Positions 6,207 through 14,019 of a DNA stretch of 15,668 nt are shown in pieces. The translations under genes and the position numbers were made by a program. The stretch comes from an uncultured Variovorax sp. (GTDB lineage Bacteria; Pseudomonadota; Gammaproteobacteria; Burkholderiales; Burkholderiaceae_C): the NCBI GenBank assembly GCA_903872875.1, contig CAIQMJ010000846.1, positions 1 to 15,668 of the forward strand, in the 5' to 3' direction. Every line of letters starts with the position of its first letter. The first letter of the stretch is position 1. Under the pieces are notes generated by a model. That model made no database searches, was not told the DNA's origin, and saw nothing but the letters and a program-made list of their open reading frames with translations.

Positions 6207-7646
6207 ATGAGTTCCTTCGTAGACCGCCACGCCCTCTGGTCCGACGACCAGCTGAAGCAGGCGCATGAACTGGTGCGGCGCATCGACCTCGGCGAAGTCG
6301 ACGTGGTCCGCTTCGCCTGGCCCGACCAGCACGGCCTGCTGCGCGGCAAGACCCTGGTCGCGAGCGAGGCCCGCGCCGCGCTGTGGGACGGCGTCAACCT
6401 GACCTCCACGCTGCTCGCCAAGGACACCTCGCACAAGACCGTGTTCCCGGTGTTCGCCGCGGGCGGCGGCTTTGCCATCGACGGTTTCCAGGGCGGTGCC
6501 GACTTCACCGTCGTGGCCGACCCGTCGACCTTCAAGATCCTGCCGTGGGCACCGCGCACTGGCTGGGTGCTGTGCGATGCGTACATGGCCGACGGGCGGC
6601 CGGTGCCCTACGCCACGCGCCAGATCCTGCAGCGCGCGGTGCGCCAGCTCGACGAGATGGGCATGGAGTTCATCGCCGGCCTGGAGGTCGAGTTCCACGT
6701 CTTCAAGCTGGACGATCCGCGCATGGGCCTGGCCGACTCGGGCCAGCCCGGCGAGCCGCCGCGCGTGTCGCTGCTGTCGCACGGCCACCAGTACCTGACC
6801 GAGCTGCGCTACGACCGTGTCGATGCGGTGATGGAGCTGCTGCGCAGCAACCTCGTCGCGCTCGGCCTGCCGCTGCGTTCGCTCGAAATCGAATACGGCC
6901 CGAGCCAGTTCGAGCTGACCTTCGGCCCGACCGCGGGCGTGCTGCCGGCCGACACCATGGTGCTGCTGCGCAGCGCGATCAAGCAGATCTGCCAGCGCGC
7001 CGGCTACCACGCGACCTTCATGTGCCGGCCGAAGATCCCGAACGTGATGTCCAGCGGCTGGCACCTGCACCAGTCGCTGCGGCGCAAATCGGACGGCGTC
7101 AACGCCTTCATCCCCTCGACCGCCGGCCAGGACCTGAGCGACATCGGCCTGCACTACCTCGGCGGCCTCAAGGCGCATGCATTGGGCGCCGCCGCGCTCG
7201 CCAGCCCGACGATCAACGGCTACCGCCGCTACAGGCCCTTCTCGCTCGCGCCCGACCGCGCGATCTGGGCACGCGACAACCGCGGCGCGATGCTGCGCGT
7301 GCTCGGCGGCGTCGGCCAGAACGCGACGCGCATCGAGAACCGCGTGGGCGAGCCGACCGCCAACCCGTACCTGTACCTCGCGTCGCAGCTGTTCTCGGGC
7401 CTCGACGGCATGCGCCGCGAACTCGATCCGGGCCCGTCCGCCGACGCGCCCTACGAGACGCCGGCCGCGCAATTGCCGCGCTCGCTCGGCGACGCCCTCG
7501 CCTGCCTGCGCGCAGACGAGATGCTCAACGAGCAGATGGGCAAGGTCTTCATCGACTACCTCTGCCACATCAAGGATGCGGAGATCGCGCGCTTCAACCT
7601 CGACGTCAGCGAATGGGAACATCGCGAGTACTTCGACATGTTCTGA
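6207..7646 (+). CDS. Glutamine synthetase-like ligase, probable gamma-glutamyl-amide synthetase
   Basis: A 479-residue protein with the full GS fold. It should activate glutamate with ATP and join it to an amine rather than to ammonia. Catalytic landmarks remain: metal-binding E160 and E162 in GLEVEF, EYGPSQFE (229-236) with E229 and E236, the SGWHLHQS loop with H286 and H288, NGYRRYRP (337-344) and RIENRVGEPTANPYL (375-389), containing E377 and R379. It departs from housekeeping GlnA at the ammonia-site loop, where FDGSS is replaced by IDGFQGGAD (91-99), and it lacks the usual Tyr-adenylylation segment as far as I can see. This places it with the PuuA/IpuC/TdnQ type of ligases. It starts 17 bases after the Rieske gene, with a weak ribosome site, and precedes the ferredoxin by 10 bases. 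Position between oxygenase and ferredoxin ties it to the oxidation; the amine substrate is unknown. Confidence 0.9.
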   Translation: MSSFVDRHALWSDDQLKQAHELVRRIDLGEVDVVRFAWPDQHGLLRGKTLVASEARAALWDGVNLTSTLLAKDTSHKTVFPVFAAGGGFAIDGFQGGADFTVVADPSTFKILPWAPRTGWVLCDAYMADGRPVPYATRQILQRAVRQLDEMGMEFIAGLEVEFHVFKLDDPRMGLADSGQPGEPPRVSLLSHGHQYLTELRYDRVDAVMELLRSNLVALGLPLRSLEIEYGPSQFELTFGPTAGVLPADTMVLLRSAIKQICQRAGYHATFMCRPKIPNVMSSGWHLHQSLRRKSDGVNAFIPSTAGQDLSDIGLHYLGGLKAHALGAAALASPTINGYRRYRPFSLAPDRAIWARDNRGAMLRVLGGVGQNATRIENRVGEPTANPYLYLASQLFSGLDGMRRELDPGPSADAPYETPAAQLPRSLGDALACLRADEMLNEQMGKVFIDYLCHIKDAEIARFNLDVSEWEHREYFDMF

Positions 7647-7656
7647 ACACGACACC

Positions 7657-7980
7657 ATGCCCACGATCCACTACATCCTCAAGGACGGCACGTCCCGCGA
7701 CGTCGACGCGAAGGCCGGCGCCAGCGTGATGGAGACCGCCATCCGCCACAACATCCGCGGCATCGACGCCGAATGCGGCGGGAGCTGCGCCTGCGCGACC
7801 TGCCACGTGTACGTCGACGACAGCTTCATCGACCTGCTGCCGCCGCCCGACGACATGGAAAGCGAGATGCTCGACATGGTCGCCGCGGAGCGGCTGCCGG
7901 GCAGCCGGCTGAGTTGCCAGCTCACGGTGACGGCCGAGCTCGACGGCCTGACGGTGCGCGTGCCCGAGACGCAGATCTGA
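7657..7980 (+). CDS. [2Fe-2S] ferredoxin, adrenodoxin/putidaredoxin type
   Basis: A 107-residue soluble electron carrier. Cluster ligands follow the adrenodoxin pattern C40-x5-C46-x2-C49-x37-C87, in ECGGSCACATCHVYV and RLSCQL; an extra C44 sits inside the first loop. The stretch after the third cysteine is acidic (DDSFIDLLPPPDDMESE), the usual docking surface for the reductase and oxygenase. This class normally serves P450s, but it also feeds Rieske enzymes such as dicamba O-demethylase. No P450 is in the window, so the Rieske protein is the likely partner. It ends in a TGATG overlap with the reductase gene. Confidence 0.93.
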   Translation: MPTIHYILKDGTSRDVDAKAGASVMETAIRHNIRGIDAECGGSCACATCHVYVDDSFIDLLPPPDDMESEMLDMVAAERLPGSRLSCQLTVTAELDGLTVRVPETQI

Positions 7981-9251
7981 TGGGCGCCGGCAAGCCCCTG
8001 GTGATCGTCGGCGCGTCGTACGCCGGCGTGCAGCTCGCCGCGAGCGCGCGCGAACTCGGCTTCGAGGAACGCATCGTGCTGATCGGCGACGAGACGCACG
8101 CGCCCTATCAGCGGCCACCGCTGTCCAAGGGCCTGCTGACCGGCAAGACCACGGTCGACAAGCTCGCCCTGCGCGGGCCCGACTTCTTCGCGCAGAACAA
8201 CATCGAGCTGCTGCTCGGCCGCCGTGCCACCACGCTCGATGCAGTCGCGCAAACGCTGTCGCTGGACGACGGCGGCGCGCTCGGCTACGGCTGGCTCGCA
8301 CTCATGACCGGCGCACGCTGCCGGCCCTTCACATTGCCCGGCGCGGAACTCGACGGCGTGCTGAACCTGCGCACGCTCGACGACGCATTGCGCATCGAGG
8401 CTGCGGCAGCCGCGTTGATGGCGACCGGACAGCGCGCCTGCGTGATCGGCGGCGGCTTCATCGGGCTCGAAGTGGCGGCTGCACTGCGCTCGCGCGGCAT
8501 CGAGGTCACGGTCATCGAGGCGCAGCCCCACTTGCTCACGCGCAGCTTTCCGCCTGCCATGTCGGCCTATGTCGAGAACGCCCATCGGCGCCGCGGCATC
8601 GAGCTGCTGACCGGCCATGCCGTGCGTGCACTGCACGGCGAACACGGCCGCGTCGCCGCGGTCGCGCTCGAAGGCGGACGGCGCATCGATTGCGGCCTGG
8701 TCGTGCTCGGCATCGGCGTGCTGCCCAACACCGAGCTCGCGCAGCAGGCCGGCATCGCCGTCGAGAACGGCATCGTGGTCGACATGCTCGGCCGCACCTC
8801 CGCACCGCAGGTGCTGGCGGCCGGCGACGTCGCCAACATGGCGCTGCCGACAGCGTCCGGCGCGTCCAATGGACCGGCGCGCATGCGGCTCGAATCGATC
8901 CAGGCCGCCAACGACGGCGCGCGCGCGGTGGCATCGCTGCTGGTCGGGCGAGAACAGCCGTGCACCGCCGTGCCCTGGTTCTGGAGCGACCAGTTCGAAC
9001 TGAAGTTCCAGATGGCCGGCCTGCCTGCGCACGACGACGAGGTCGTGCTGCGCGGCGACATGGCAACCGACCGCTTCAGCGTGTTCTACCTGCGGCACGG
9101 CACGCTGGTGGCCGCGCACACCGTCAACAAGCCGGCCGAGCACATGCAGAGCCGCAAGCTGATCGGCGCGCACGTGCAGCTCACCGCGGCCGAGCTGGCC
9201 GACGAATCCTTCGACCTCAAGCGCGTGCCACTGCCCGTGGCCGCAACCTGA
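7980..9251 (+). CDS. NAD(P)H-dependent ferredoxin reductase, glutathione-reductase type (BphA4/PdR-like)
   Basis: A 423-residue FAD enzyme that should reduce the adjacent ferredoxin with NADH. Domains in order: FAD-binding Rossmann with VIVGASYAGVQLA (8-20), the YQRPPLSKGLL segment (43-53) typical of this reductase family, an NAD-binding Rossmann with GGGFIGLEVAAAL (157-169) and E180 at the end of its second strand, which favours NADH, then LAAGDVA (279-285) contacting FAD, and a small C-terminal domain. Its ATG overlaps the ferredoxin stop (TGATG), so the two proteins are probably made in equal amounts. With the Rieske oxygenase and ferredoxin this gives a complete three-component electron chain. 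Confidence 0.94.
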   Translation: MGAGKPLVIVGASYAGVQLAASARELGFEERIVLIGDETHAPYQRPPLSKGLLTGKTTVDKLALRGPDFFAQNNIELLLGRRATTLDAVAQTLSLDDGGALGYGWLALMTGARCRPFTLPGAELDGVLNLRTLDDALRIEAAAAALMATGQRACVIGGGFIGLEVAAALRSRGIEVTVIEAQPHLLTRSFPPAMSAYVENAHRRRGIELLTGHAVRALHGEHGRVAAVALEGGRRIDCGLVVLGIGVLPNTELAQQAGIAVENGIVVDMLGRTSAPQVLAAGDVANMALPTASGASNGPARMRLESIQAANDGARAVASLLVGREQPCTAVPWFWSDQFELKFQMAGLPAHDDEVVLRGDMATDRFSVFYLRHGTLVAAHTVNKPAEHMQSRKLIGAHVQLTAAELADESFDLKRVPLPVAAT

Positions 9252-9313
9252 CCTCACGCATTCCTCAACCCACCCTTCGGCCGGTCCCCCGGCTTCCCCC
9301 TGAACGGAGCTCC

Positions 9314-10510
9314 ATGATGATGAACAAGAGAAACCTGCTCGCCACGCTGACACTGGCCTGCCTCGGCGCGCTGGGCGCAATGGGCACCGCCCACGCCGCC
9401 GACGAGCCGCTGCGCATCGGCATGATCGCGACCTACTCCGGCCCCTATGCGGATTACGGCCGCCAGTTCGACGCCGGCGTGGCGCTGTACCTGAAGGAGC
9501 ACGGCGGCAAGATCGCCGGCCGTACGGTGGAGGTCATCAAGAAGGACACCGCCGGCCCGGCACCCGACGCCGCCAAGCGCATCGCGCAGGAGCTGATCGT
9601 GCGCGACAAGGTCAGCATCCTGACCGGCCTCGACTTCAGCCCGAACGCCTATGCGGTCGCGGCCATCGCCACGCAGGCGAAGATCCCGACGATCGTGATG
9701 AACGCCTCGTCGTCGGCCATCACGACCAGCTCGCCCTACGTTGCGCGGCTGTCGTTCACGGTGCAGCAGGTGTCCGACCCGATGGCACGCTGGATGGCCA
9801 AGAACGGCACCAAGGAAGCCTATGTGGTGGTGGCCGACTACGCGTCGGGCACCGACTCGCTCACCGCCTTCAAGAAGGCCTTCGAGGAAAGCGGCGGCAA
9901 GGTCGTCGGCGAGCTGCGCACGCCGATGAACAACCCCGACTTCTCGGCCTACGTGCAACGCATCAAGGACGCCAAGCCGCAATCGGTGTTCTTCTTCTTC
10001 CCCTCGGGCGTGATGCCGCCGGCCTTCCTCAAGGTCTGGAAGGAACGCGGCATGGAAGAAGCCGGCATCAAGCTGTTCGCGACCGGCGAAGCCACCGACG
10101 ACAGCTACCTCGACGCCACCGGCGACGTGGCACTCGGCCTGATCACCAGCCACCACTACTCGTACGCGCATCCGTCGCCGAAGAACCAGAAGTTCGTGAA
10201 GGACTTCACCGCCGAGTTCGGCACCTCGATGCGCCCGAGCTACTTCGCCGTGACAGCCTACGACGCGATGCAGGCGATCGATCTCGCGCTCGCCAAGACC
10301 AAGGGCGACGCCGATGGCGACAAGGTGATGGAAGCGCTCAAGGGCCTGAGCTTCGAGAGCCCGCGCGGCCAGATCCAGATCGACCCGGTCACGCGCGACA
10401 TCGTGCAGACCGTGTACATCCGCAGGACCGAAAAGGTCGGCGGCAAGCTGGTGAACGTCGAGTTCGACAAGTTCGACAAGGTCAAGGACCCGGCGAAGGA
10501 AGCCAAGTAA
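9314..10510 (+). CDS. Periplasmic binding protein of a branched-chain-type ABC importer
   Basis: A 398-residue secreted solute receptor (Peripla_BP_6/LivK fold). Residues 1-28 are a signal peptide with basic MNKRN, a hydrophobic core and an AHA cleavage site. The mature protein starts near ADEPLRIGMIATYSGPYADYG, the standard opening of the family. Three consecutive ATG codons (9314, 9317, 9320) follow GGAG at 9306-9309; the second has the best spacing, but the protein differs by at most two residues. It lies 62 bases after the reductase, across a small GCCGG-TCCC-CCGGC hairpin (9280-9293), and is separated from the permeases by a hairpin-rich element. Relatives bind amino acids, amides, urea or aromatic acids. 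The genomic setting suggests the amine substrate of the oxygenase system or its conjugate. Confidence 0.93.
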   Translation: MMMNKRNLLATLTLACLGALGAMGTAHAADEPLRIGMIATYSGPYADYGRQFDAGVALYLKEHGGKIAGRTVEVIKKDTAGPAPDAAKRIAQELIVRDKVSILTGLDFSPNAYAVAAIATQAKIPTIVMNASSSAITTSSPYVARLSFTVQQVSDPMARWMAKNGTKEAYVVVADYASGTDSLTAFKKAFEESGGKVVGELRTPMNNPDFSAYVQRIKDAKPQSVFFFFPSGVMPPAFLKVWKERGMEEAGIKLFATGEATDDSYLDATGDVALGLITSHHYSYAHPSPKNQKFVKDFTAEFGTSMRPSYFAVTAYDAMQAIDLALAKTKGDADGDKVMEALKGLSFESPRGQIQIDPVTRDIVQTVYIRRTEKVGGKLVNVEFDKFDKVKDPAKEAK

Positions 10511-10543
10511 GGCTGACGACGCCATGCAGTTGCTCATGCCAGG

Positions 10544-10626
10544 GCACCCGCGGAACTGGCTCCGCCAGGCCGCTGGGTGCGCCCCCTTGAGGGGGTATGG
10601 GACGGCCACACGAAGTGAGGCCGTCC
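10544..10626 (+). repeat. Hairpin-rich intergenic element (REP-like) between binding-protein and permease genes
   Basis: Three stem-loops lie side by side. The first pairs GCACCC (10544-10549) with GGGTGC (10575-10580) and continues inward through GCGG/CCGC and CTGGC/GCCAG around a TCC loop. The second is the palindrome CCCCCTTGAGGGGG (10582-10595). The third pairs GGACGGCC (10600-10607) with GGCCGTCC (10619-10626), extended by CAC/GTG around GAA. No T-run follows, so it is not a standard terminator. I recall similar C5-TTGA-G5 elements scattered through Comamonadaceae genomes, which needs a search. A likely effect is protecting the binding-protein mRNA or lowering permease expression. Confidence 0.7.
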
Positions 10627-10639
10627 AAACGGGGGTGTT

Positions 10640-11503
10640 GTGGGGATAGTGATCTTCGACGGAGTTGCTTACGGCATGCTCCTGTTTCTCATCGGGGTGG
10701 GCCTGTCCATCACGATGGGACTGATGAACTTCGTCAACCTCGCGCACGGCACGTTCGCGATGGTCGGCGGCTACGCCGCGAGCGTGTTGATGAACCGCCT
10801 CGGCGTCGGCTTTTTCCCGTCGTTGATCGCGGCCTTCGTGGCCGCCGCGCTGGTCGGCGCGCTGCTGGAGGTGCTGTTCTACCGGCGCCTGTACAAGGCC
10901 CATCCGCTCGATCAGGTGCTGCTGTCGATCGGCATCGTGTTCGTGTCGATCGCCGCCTTCACCTGGTTCTTCGGCCCGACGATGCAGCCCTTCGCGCTGC
11001 CGCCGCTGCTCGACGGCCGCGTGTCGCTGCTCGGGCTCGAGGTCGGCCGCTACCGGCTGTTCCTGATCCTCTGCGGTTTCGCCGTCCTCGCGGCCTTGCT
11101 GCTGGTGCTGGGCAAGACGCGCTACGGCGCCATGGTGCGGGCCGCCGTCGACAACCAGCGCGTGGCGCGCGGCACCGGCATCCACGTGCAGCGCCTGTTC
11201 TTCCTGACCTTCTCGCTGGGCTGCGGCCTGGCGGGGCTGGGCGGCGCACTGAGCCTGGGCATGCTCGGGCTCGAACCGTCCTTCCCGCTCAAGTACCTGG
11301 TGTACTTCCTGATCGTGGTGTGCGTCGGCGGCGCCGGCACCATCACCGGGCCCTTCGTCGCGGCGCTGCTGGTCGGCATCGTCGACATGGCGGGCAAGTA
11401 CTACCTGCCCGAGGCCGGCGCCTTCCTCATCTATGTCGTGATGATCGTCATGCTGCTGTTCCGGCCCAACGGGATCATTCCTCGAAAGGGGCTCGCGTCA
11501 TGA
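10640..11503 (+). CDS. livH: Branched-chain-type ABC importer permease, LivH family
   Basis: A 287-residue inner-membrane protein with about eight hydrophobic segments. The N-terminal GLSITMGLMNFVNLAHGTFAMVGGY is the hallmark of LivH, and GGAGTITGPFVAALLVG and the closing LFRPNGIIPRKG are conserved. It begins with GTG at 10640, partly in the tail of the hairpin element, with a G-rich stretch (10631-10636) as possible ribosome site; a GTG at 10649 is an alternative. Its TGA overlaps the ATG of the next permease (ATGA). It pairs with the LivM-type permease to form the channel. Confidence 0.92.
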   Translation: MGIVIFDGVAYGMLLFLIGVGLSITMGLMNFVNLAHGTFAMVGGYAASVLMNRLGVGFFPSLIAAFVAAALVGALLEVLFYRRLYKAHPLDQVLLSIGIVFVSIAAFTWFFGPTMQPFALPPLLDGRVSLLGLEVGRYRLFLILCGFAVLAALLLVLGKTRYGAMVRAAVDNQRVARGTGIHVQRLFFLTFSLGCGLAGLGGALSLGMLGLEPSFPLKYLVYFLIVVCVGGAGTITGPFVAALLVGIVDMAGKYYLPEAGAFLIYVVMIVMLLFRPNGIIPRKGLAS

Positions 11504-12471
11504 GGCGCGTCACCCTCTCAGCCGCGCAGCTGCGCGGTGCGGAAATCGCCTTCTGGCTCGCGCTGGCGGCGAGCTTCTTCCTGCTGCCCAACCAGCTCAC
11601 GCTGATGAGCCAGATCATGATCTTCGGGCTCTTCGCCGTGTCGCTCGACATGGCCCTCGGCTACGCGGGCATCCTGACGGTCGGGCATGCGGCCTTCTTC
11701 GGCGCGGGCGCCTATGCGGCCGGGCTGCTGGCCAAGTACGGCTGGAGCGAGCCCTTCAGCGGCCTGCTGTTCGCGCTGCTGGTCTGCGTGGCGCTCGGCT
11801 ATGCGCTGAGCTACCTGGTGGTGCGCGGCGCCGACCTCACGCGGCTGATGATCACCATCGGCGTCTGTGTGCTGCTGGCCGAACTGGCGAACCGGCTCGC
11901 GCCCATCACCGGCGGCTCCGACGGCCTGCAGGGCGTGGTCATCGCGCCGGTGCTCGGCCTGTTCGAGTTCGATTTGTTCGGCAAGACGGCTTTCATCTAC
12001 GCGTACGCGATGGTGCTGGTCGTGTTCCTGGGCGTGCGCCTCGTGCTGCGTTCGCCCTTCGGGCTGGCGCTTCGCGGCATCCACGACAGCCGCAAGCGCA
12101 TGCTCGCGATCGGCTCGCCGGTGGAAGCCCGCCTGCGCATGGCCTATGCGCTGTCGGCCGGCGTCGCGGGCGTGGCCGGCGCGCTGCTCGCGCAAACCAC
12201 GCAGTTCGTCGGCATCGAGTCGATCGGCTTCAACCGCTCGGCAGAAGTGCTGATCATCCTGGTGCTCGGCGGCACCGGCCGGCTCTACGGCGGGCTGATC
12301 GGCGCCATCGTCTACATGCTGGTGCACGACTGGTTCGCGGACATGAACCCGCAGTACTGGATGTTCTGGCTCGGCATCTTCCTGATCGCGGCCGTGATGG
12401 TCGGGCGCGGCGGCATCATGGGCGCGCTCGCGCGCCTGGTAAAGACCGGAAAGACCGGAGGGCGGGCATGA
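11500..12471 (+). CDS. livM: Branched-chain-type ABC importer permease, LivM family
   Basis: A 323-residue membrane protein, the second channel subunit. MIFGLFAVSLDMALGYAGIL, TVGHAAFFGAGAYAAGLL and RSPFGLALRGIHDSRKRMLAIG are standard LivM sequences; the last contains the cytoplasmic coupling helix that touches the ATPases. GGTGRLYGGLIGA follows near the C-terminus. Start and stop both overlap the neighbouring genes by four bases, so livH-livM-livG are translationally coupled. Length is normal for the family. Confidence 0.93.
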   Translation: MRRVTLSAAQLRGAEIAFWLALAASFFLLPNQLTLMSQIMIFGLFAVSLDMALGYAGILTVGHAAFFGAGAYAAGLLAKYGWSEPFSGLLFALLVCVALGYALSYLVVRGADLTRLMITIGVCVLLAELANRLAPITGGSDGLQGVVIAPVLGLFEFDLFGKTAFIYAYAMVLVVFLGVRLVLRSPFGLALRGIHDSRKRMLAIGSPVEARLRMAYALSAGVAGVAGALLAQTTQFVGIESIGFNRSAEVLIILVLGGTGRLYGGLIGAIVYMLVHDWFADMNPQYWMFWLGIFLIAAVMVGRGGIMGALARLVKTGKTGGRA

Positions 12472-13283
12472 GCGCTGCGACGAACCACACGCTGCGCACC
12501 CGCGGCCTCGGCATTTCCTTCGGTGCGTTCCGTGCCGTCAGCGACGTCGACCTGACGCTGGAGCCCGGCGCGCGCCAGGCGCTGATCGGCCCGAACGGCG
12601 CCGGCAAGACGACGCTGATCAACCTGCTGACGGGCGTGTTCAAGCCGACGGCCGGCACGATCCACCTGGGCGATCGCGAGCTCACCGGGCTGTCCGCGGA
12701 CAAGCGCGCGCGGCTCGGGCTGGCGCGCACCTTCCAGATCAACACGCTGTTCCCCAGCCTCACGCCGCTGCTGTCGGTGGTGCTCGCGATCAGCGAGCGC
12801 GAAGGCCTGGGCAAGGTCTTCTGGCGGCCGCTCGCAGGGCAGACTGCGGTGTTCGACGAGGCGCATGCGCTGCTCGGCCGGCTGAAGCTCGACGCGCTGG
12901 CCGACGTGGCGGTCAGCGAGCTGCCCTACGGCAAGCAGCGGCTGCTGGAGATCGCGCTGGCAATGGCCGCCCGGCCGCGCATCCTGCTGCTCGACGAGCC
13001 CGCGGCCGGCGTGCCGGAGGACGAGAGCGGCGAGCTGTTCGAGGTGATCGACGCATTGCCGCAGGACATCAGCATTCTTTTCATCGAGCACGACATGAAC
13101 CTGGTGTTCCGCTTCTCGCGCCGGATCTCGGTGCTGGTGGCCGGCCAGATCCTGACCGAAGGTACGCCCGCCGAGATCGGCGCCGACCCGCGCGTGCGCG
13201 AGGTCTACCTGGGCCACGGCCATGCGCAGCGGCAGGCACAGCGCCACATCACTGCCAGTACGTCAGGAGCGCTTCATGTCTGA
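12468..13283 (+). CDS. livG: Branched-chain-type ABC importer ATP-binding protein, LivG family
   Basis: A 271-residue ATPase. Walker A is GPNGAGKTT (41-49), Walker B is ILLLDEP (172-178) and the switch histidine is H208 in IEHDM. The signature is ELPYGKQRLLEIA (151-163) in place of LSGGQ; Pro and Tyr in this motif occur in other LivG proteins, so it does not mark a defect. After Walker B the family sequence AGLNP is changed to AGVPEDE. The C-terminus after about residue 250 is an alanine/histidine/glutamine-rich tail (HGHAQRQAQRH) without a domain. The gene overlaps livM by four bases and livF by eight. Confidence 0.93.
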   Translation: MSAATNHTLRTRGLGISFGAFRAVSDVDLTLEPGARQALIGPNGAGKTTLINLLTGVFKPTAGTIHLGDRELTGLSADKRARLGLARTFQINTLFPSLTPLLSVVLAISEREGLGKVFWRPLAGQTAVFDEAHALLGRLKLDALADVAVSELPYGKQRLLEIALAMAARPRILLLDEPAAGVPEDESGELFEVIDALPQDISILFIEHDMNLVFRFSRRISVLVAGQILTEGTPAEIGADPRVREVYLGHGHAQRQAQRHITASTSGALHV

Positions 13284-14019
13284 GATGCTGGCCTTCGACG
13301 GCGTGGTCGCCGGCTACGGCAACGCTGTGGTACTCGACCGGCTGAGCTTCTCGCTCGCGCAGGGCGAGAGCCTCGCAGTGCTAGGGCGCAATGGCGTGGG
13401 CAAGACCACGCTGCTCGAGACGTTGATGGGCAACACCCGCGTGATGCGCGGCGCCGTGCGCTGGCAAGGCGTGGACATCACGCGCTGGGCGTCGCACCGA
13501 CGCGTGGGCGCGGGACTCGGCTGGGTGCCGCAGGAGCGCGAAGTGTTCCCCTCGCTGACCGTGGAAGAGAACCTCACGGTGATCGCGCGGCCCGGCAGCT
13601 GGAACCTGGCCCGGGTCTACACCTTCTTCCCAAGGCTGCGCGAGCGCCGTGGCAATTACGGCAACCAGCTCTCCGGCGGCGAGCAGCAGATGCTGGCCAT
13701 TGGCCGCGCGCTGATGACCAACCCGAAACTGCTGCTGCTCGACGAGCCGATGGAAGGCCTGGCGCCGATCATCGTGGAGGAACTTGCCAACTCGATCCGC
13801 CGGCTCTGCGAGCAGGAAGGCCTGGCGTCGATCGTGGTGGAGCAGCATCCGGTGCTCGCGCTGGAGATGACACACCGGGCCATCGTGCTGGAGCGCGGCA
13901 CGGTCGTGCATGCGGCGCCGAGCGCCGACCTGGCGGACGATCCGGCGCTGCTCGACGGGCTGCTTGGCGTCGGCATCACGGAAGGCGCCGAAGCTGCGGA
14001 AAGTGCGGGAGGCGCATGA
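13276..14019 (+). CDS. livF: Branched-chain-type ABC importer ATP-binding protein, LivF family
   Basis: A 247-residue ATPase, partner of the LivG-type protein. It has Walker A GRNGVGKTT (37-45), Q-loop Q86 in WVPQEREVFPSL, the signature LSGGEQQ (132-138), Walker B LLLLDEP (152-158) and H191 in VEQH. The ATG at 13276 follows AGGAG (13265-13269) at six bases and gives the usual LivF N-terminus; a longer open frame upstream lies inside livG. Its TGA overlaps the ATG of the amidotransferase-like gene (ATGA), which places that enzyme in the same operon. Confidence 0.94.
   Translation: MSEMLAFDGVVAGYGNAVVLDRLSFSLAQGESLAVLGRNGVGKTTLLETLMGNTRVMRGAVRWQGVDITRWASHRRVGAGLGWVPQEREVFPSLTVEENLTVIARPGSWNLARVYTFFPRLRERRGNYGNQLSGGEQQMLAIGRALMTNPKLLLLDEPMEGLAPIIVEELANSIRRLCEQEGLASIVVEQHPVLALEMTHRAIVLERGTVVHAAPSADLADDPALLDGLLGVGITEGAEAAESAGGA

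Noticed and set aside
10582..10595. CCCCCTTGAGGGGG as an intrinsic terminator
   Set aside because: No T-run follows, and the transporter genes on both sides belong together, so a full stop in transcription is unlikely.
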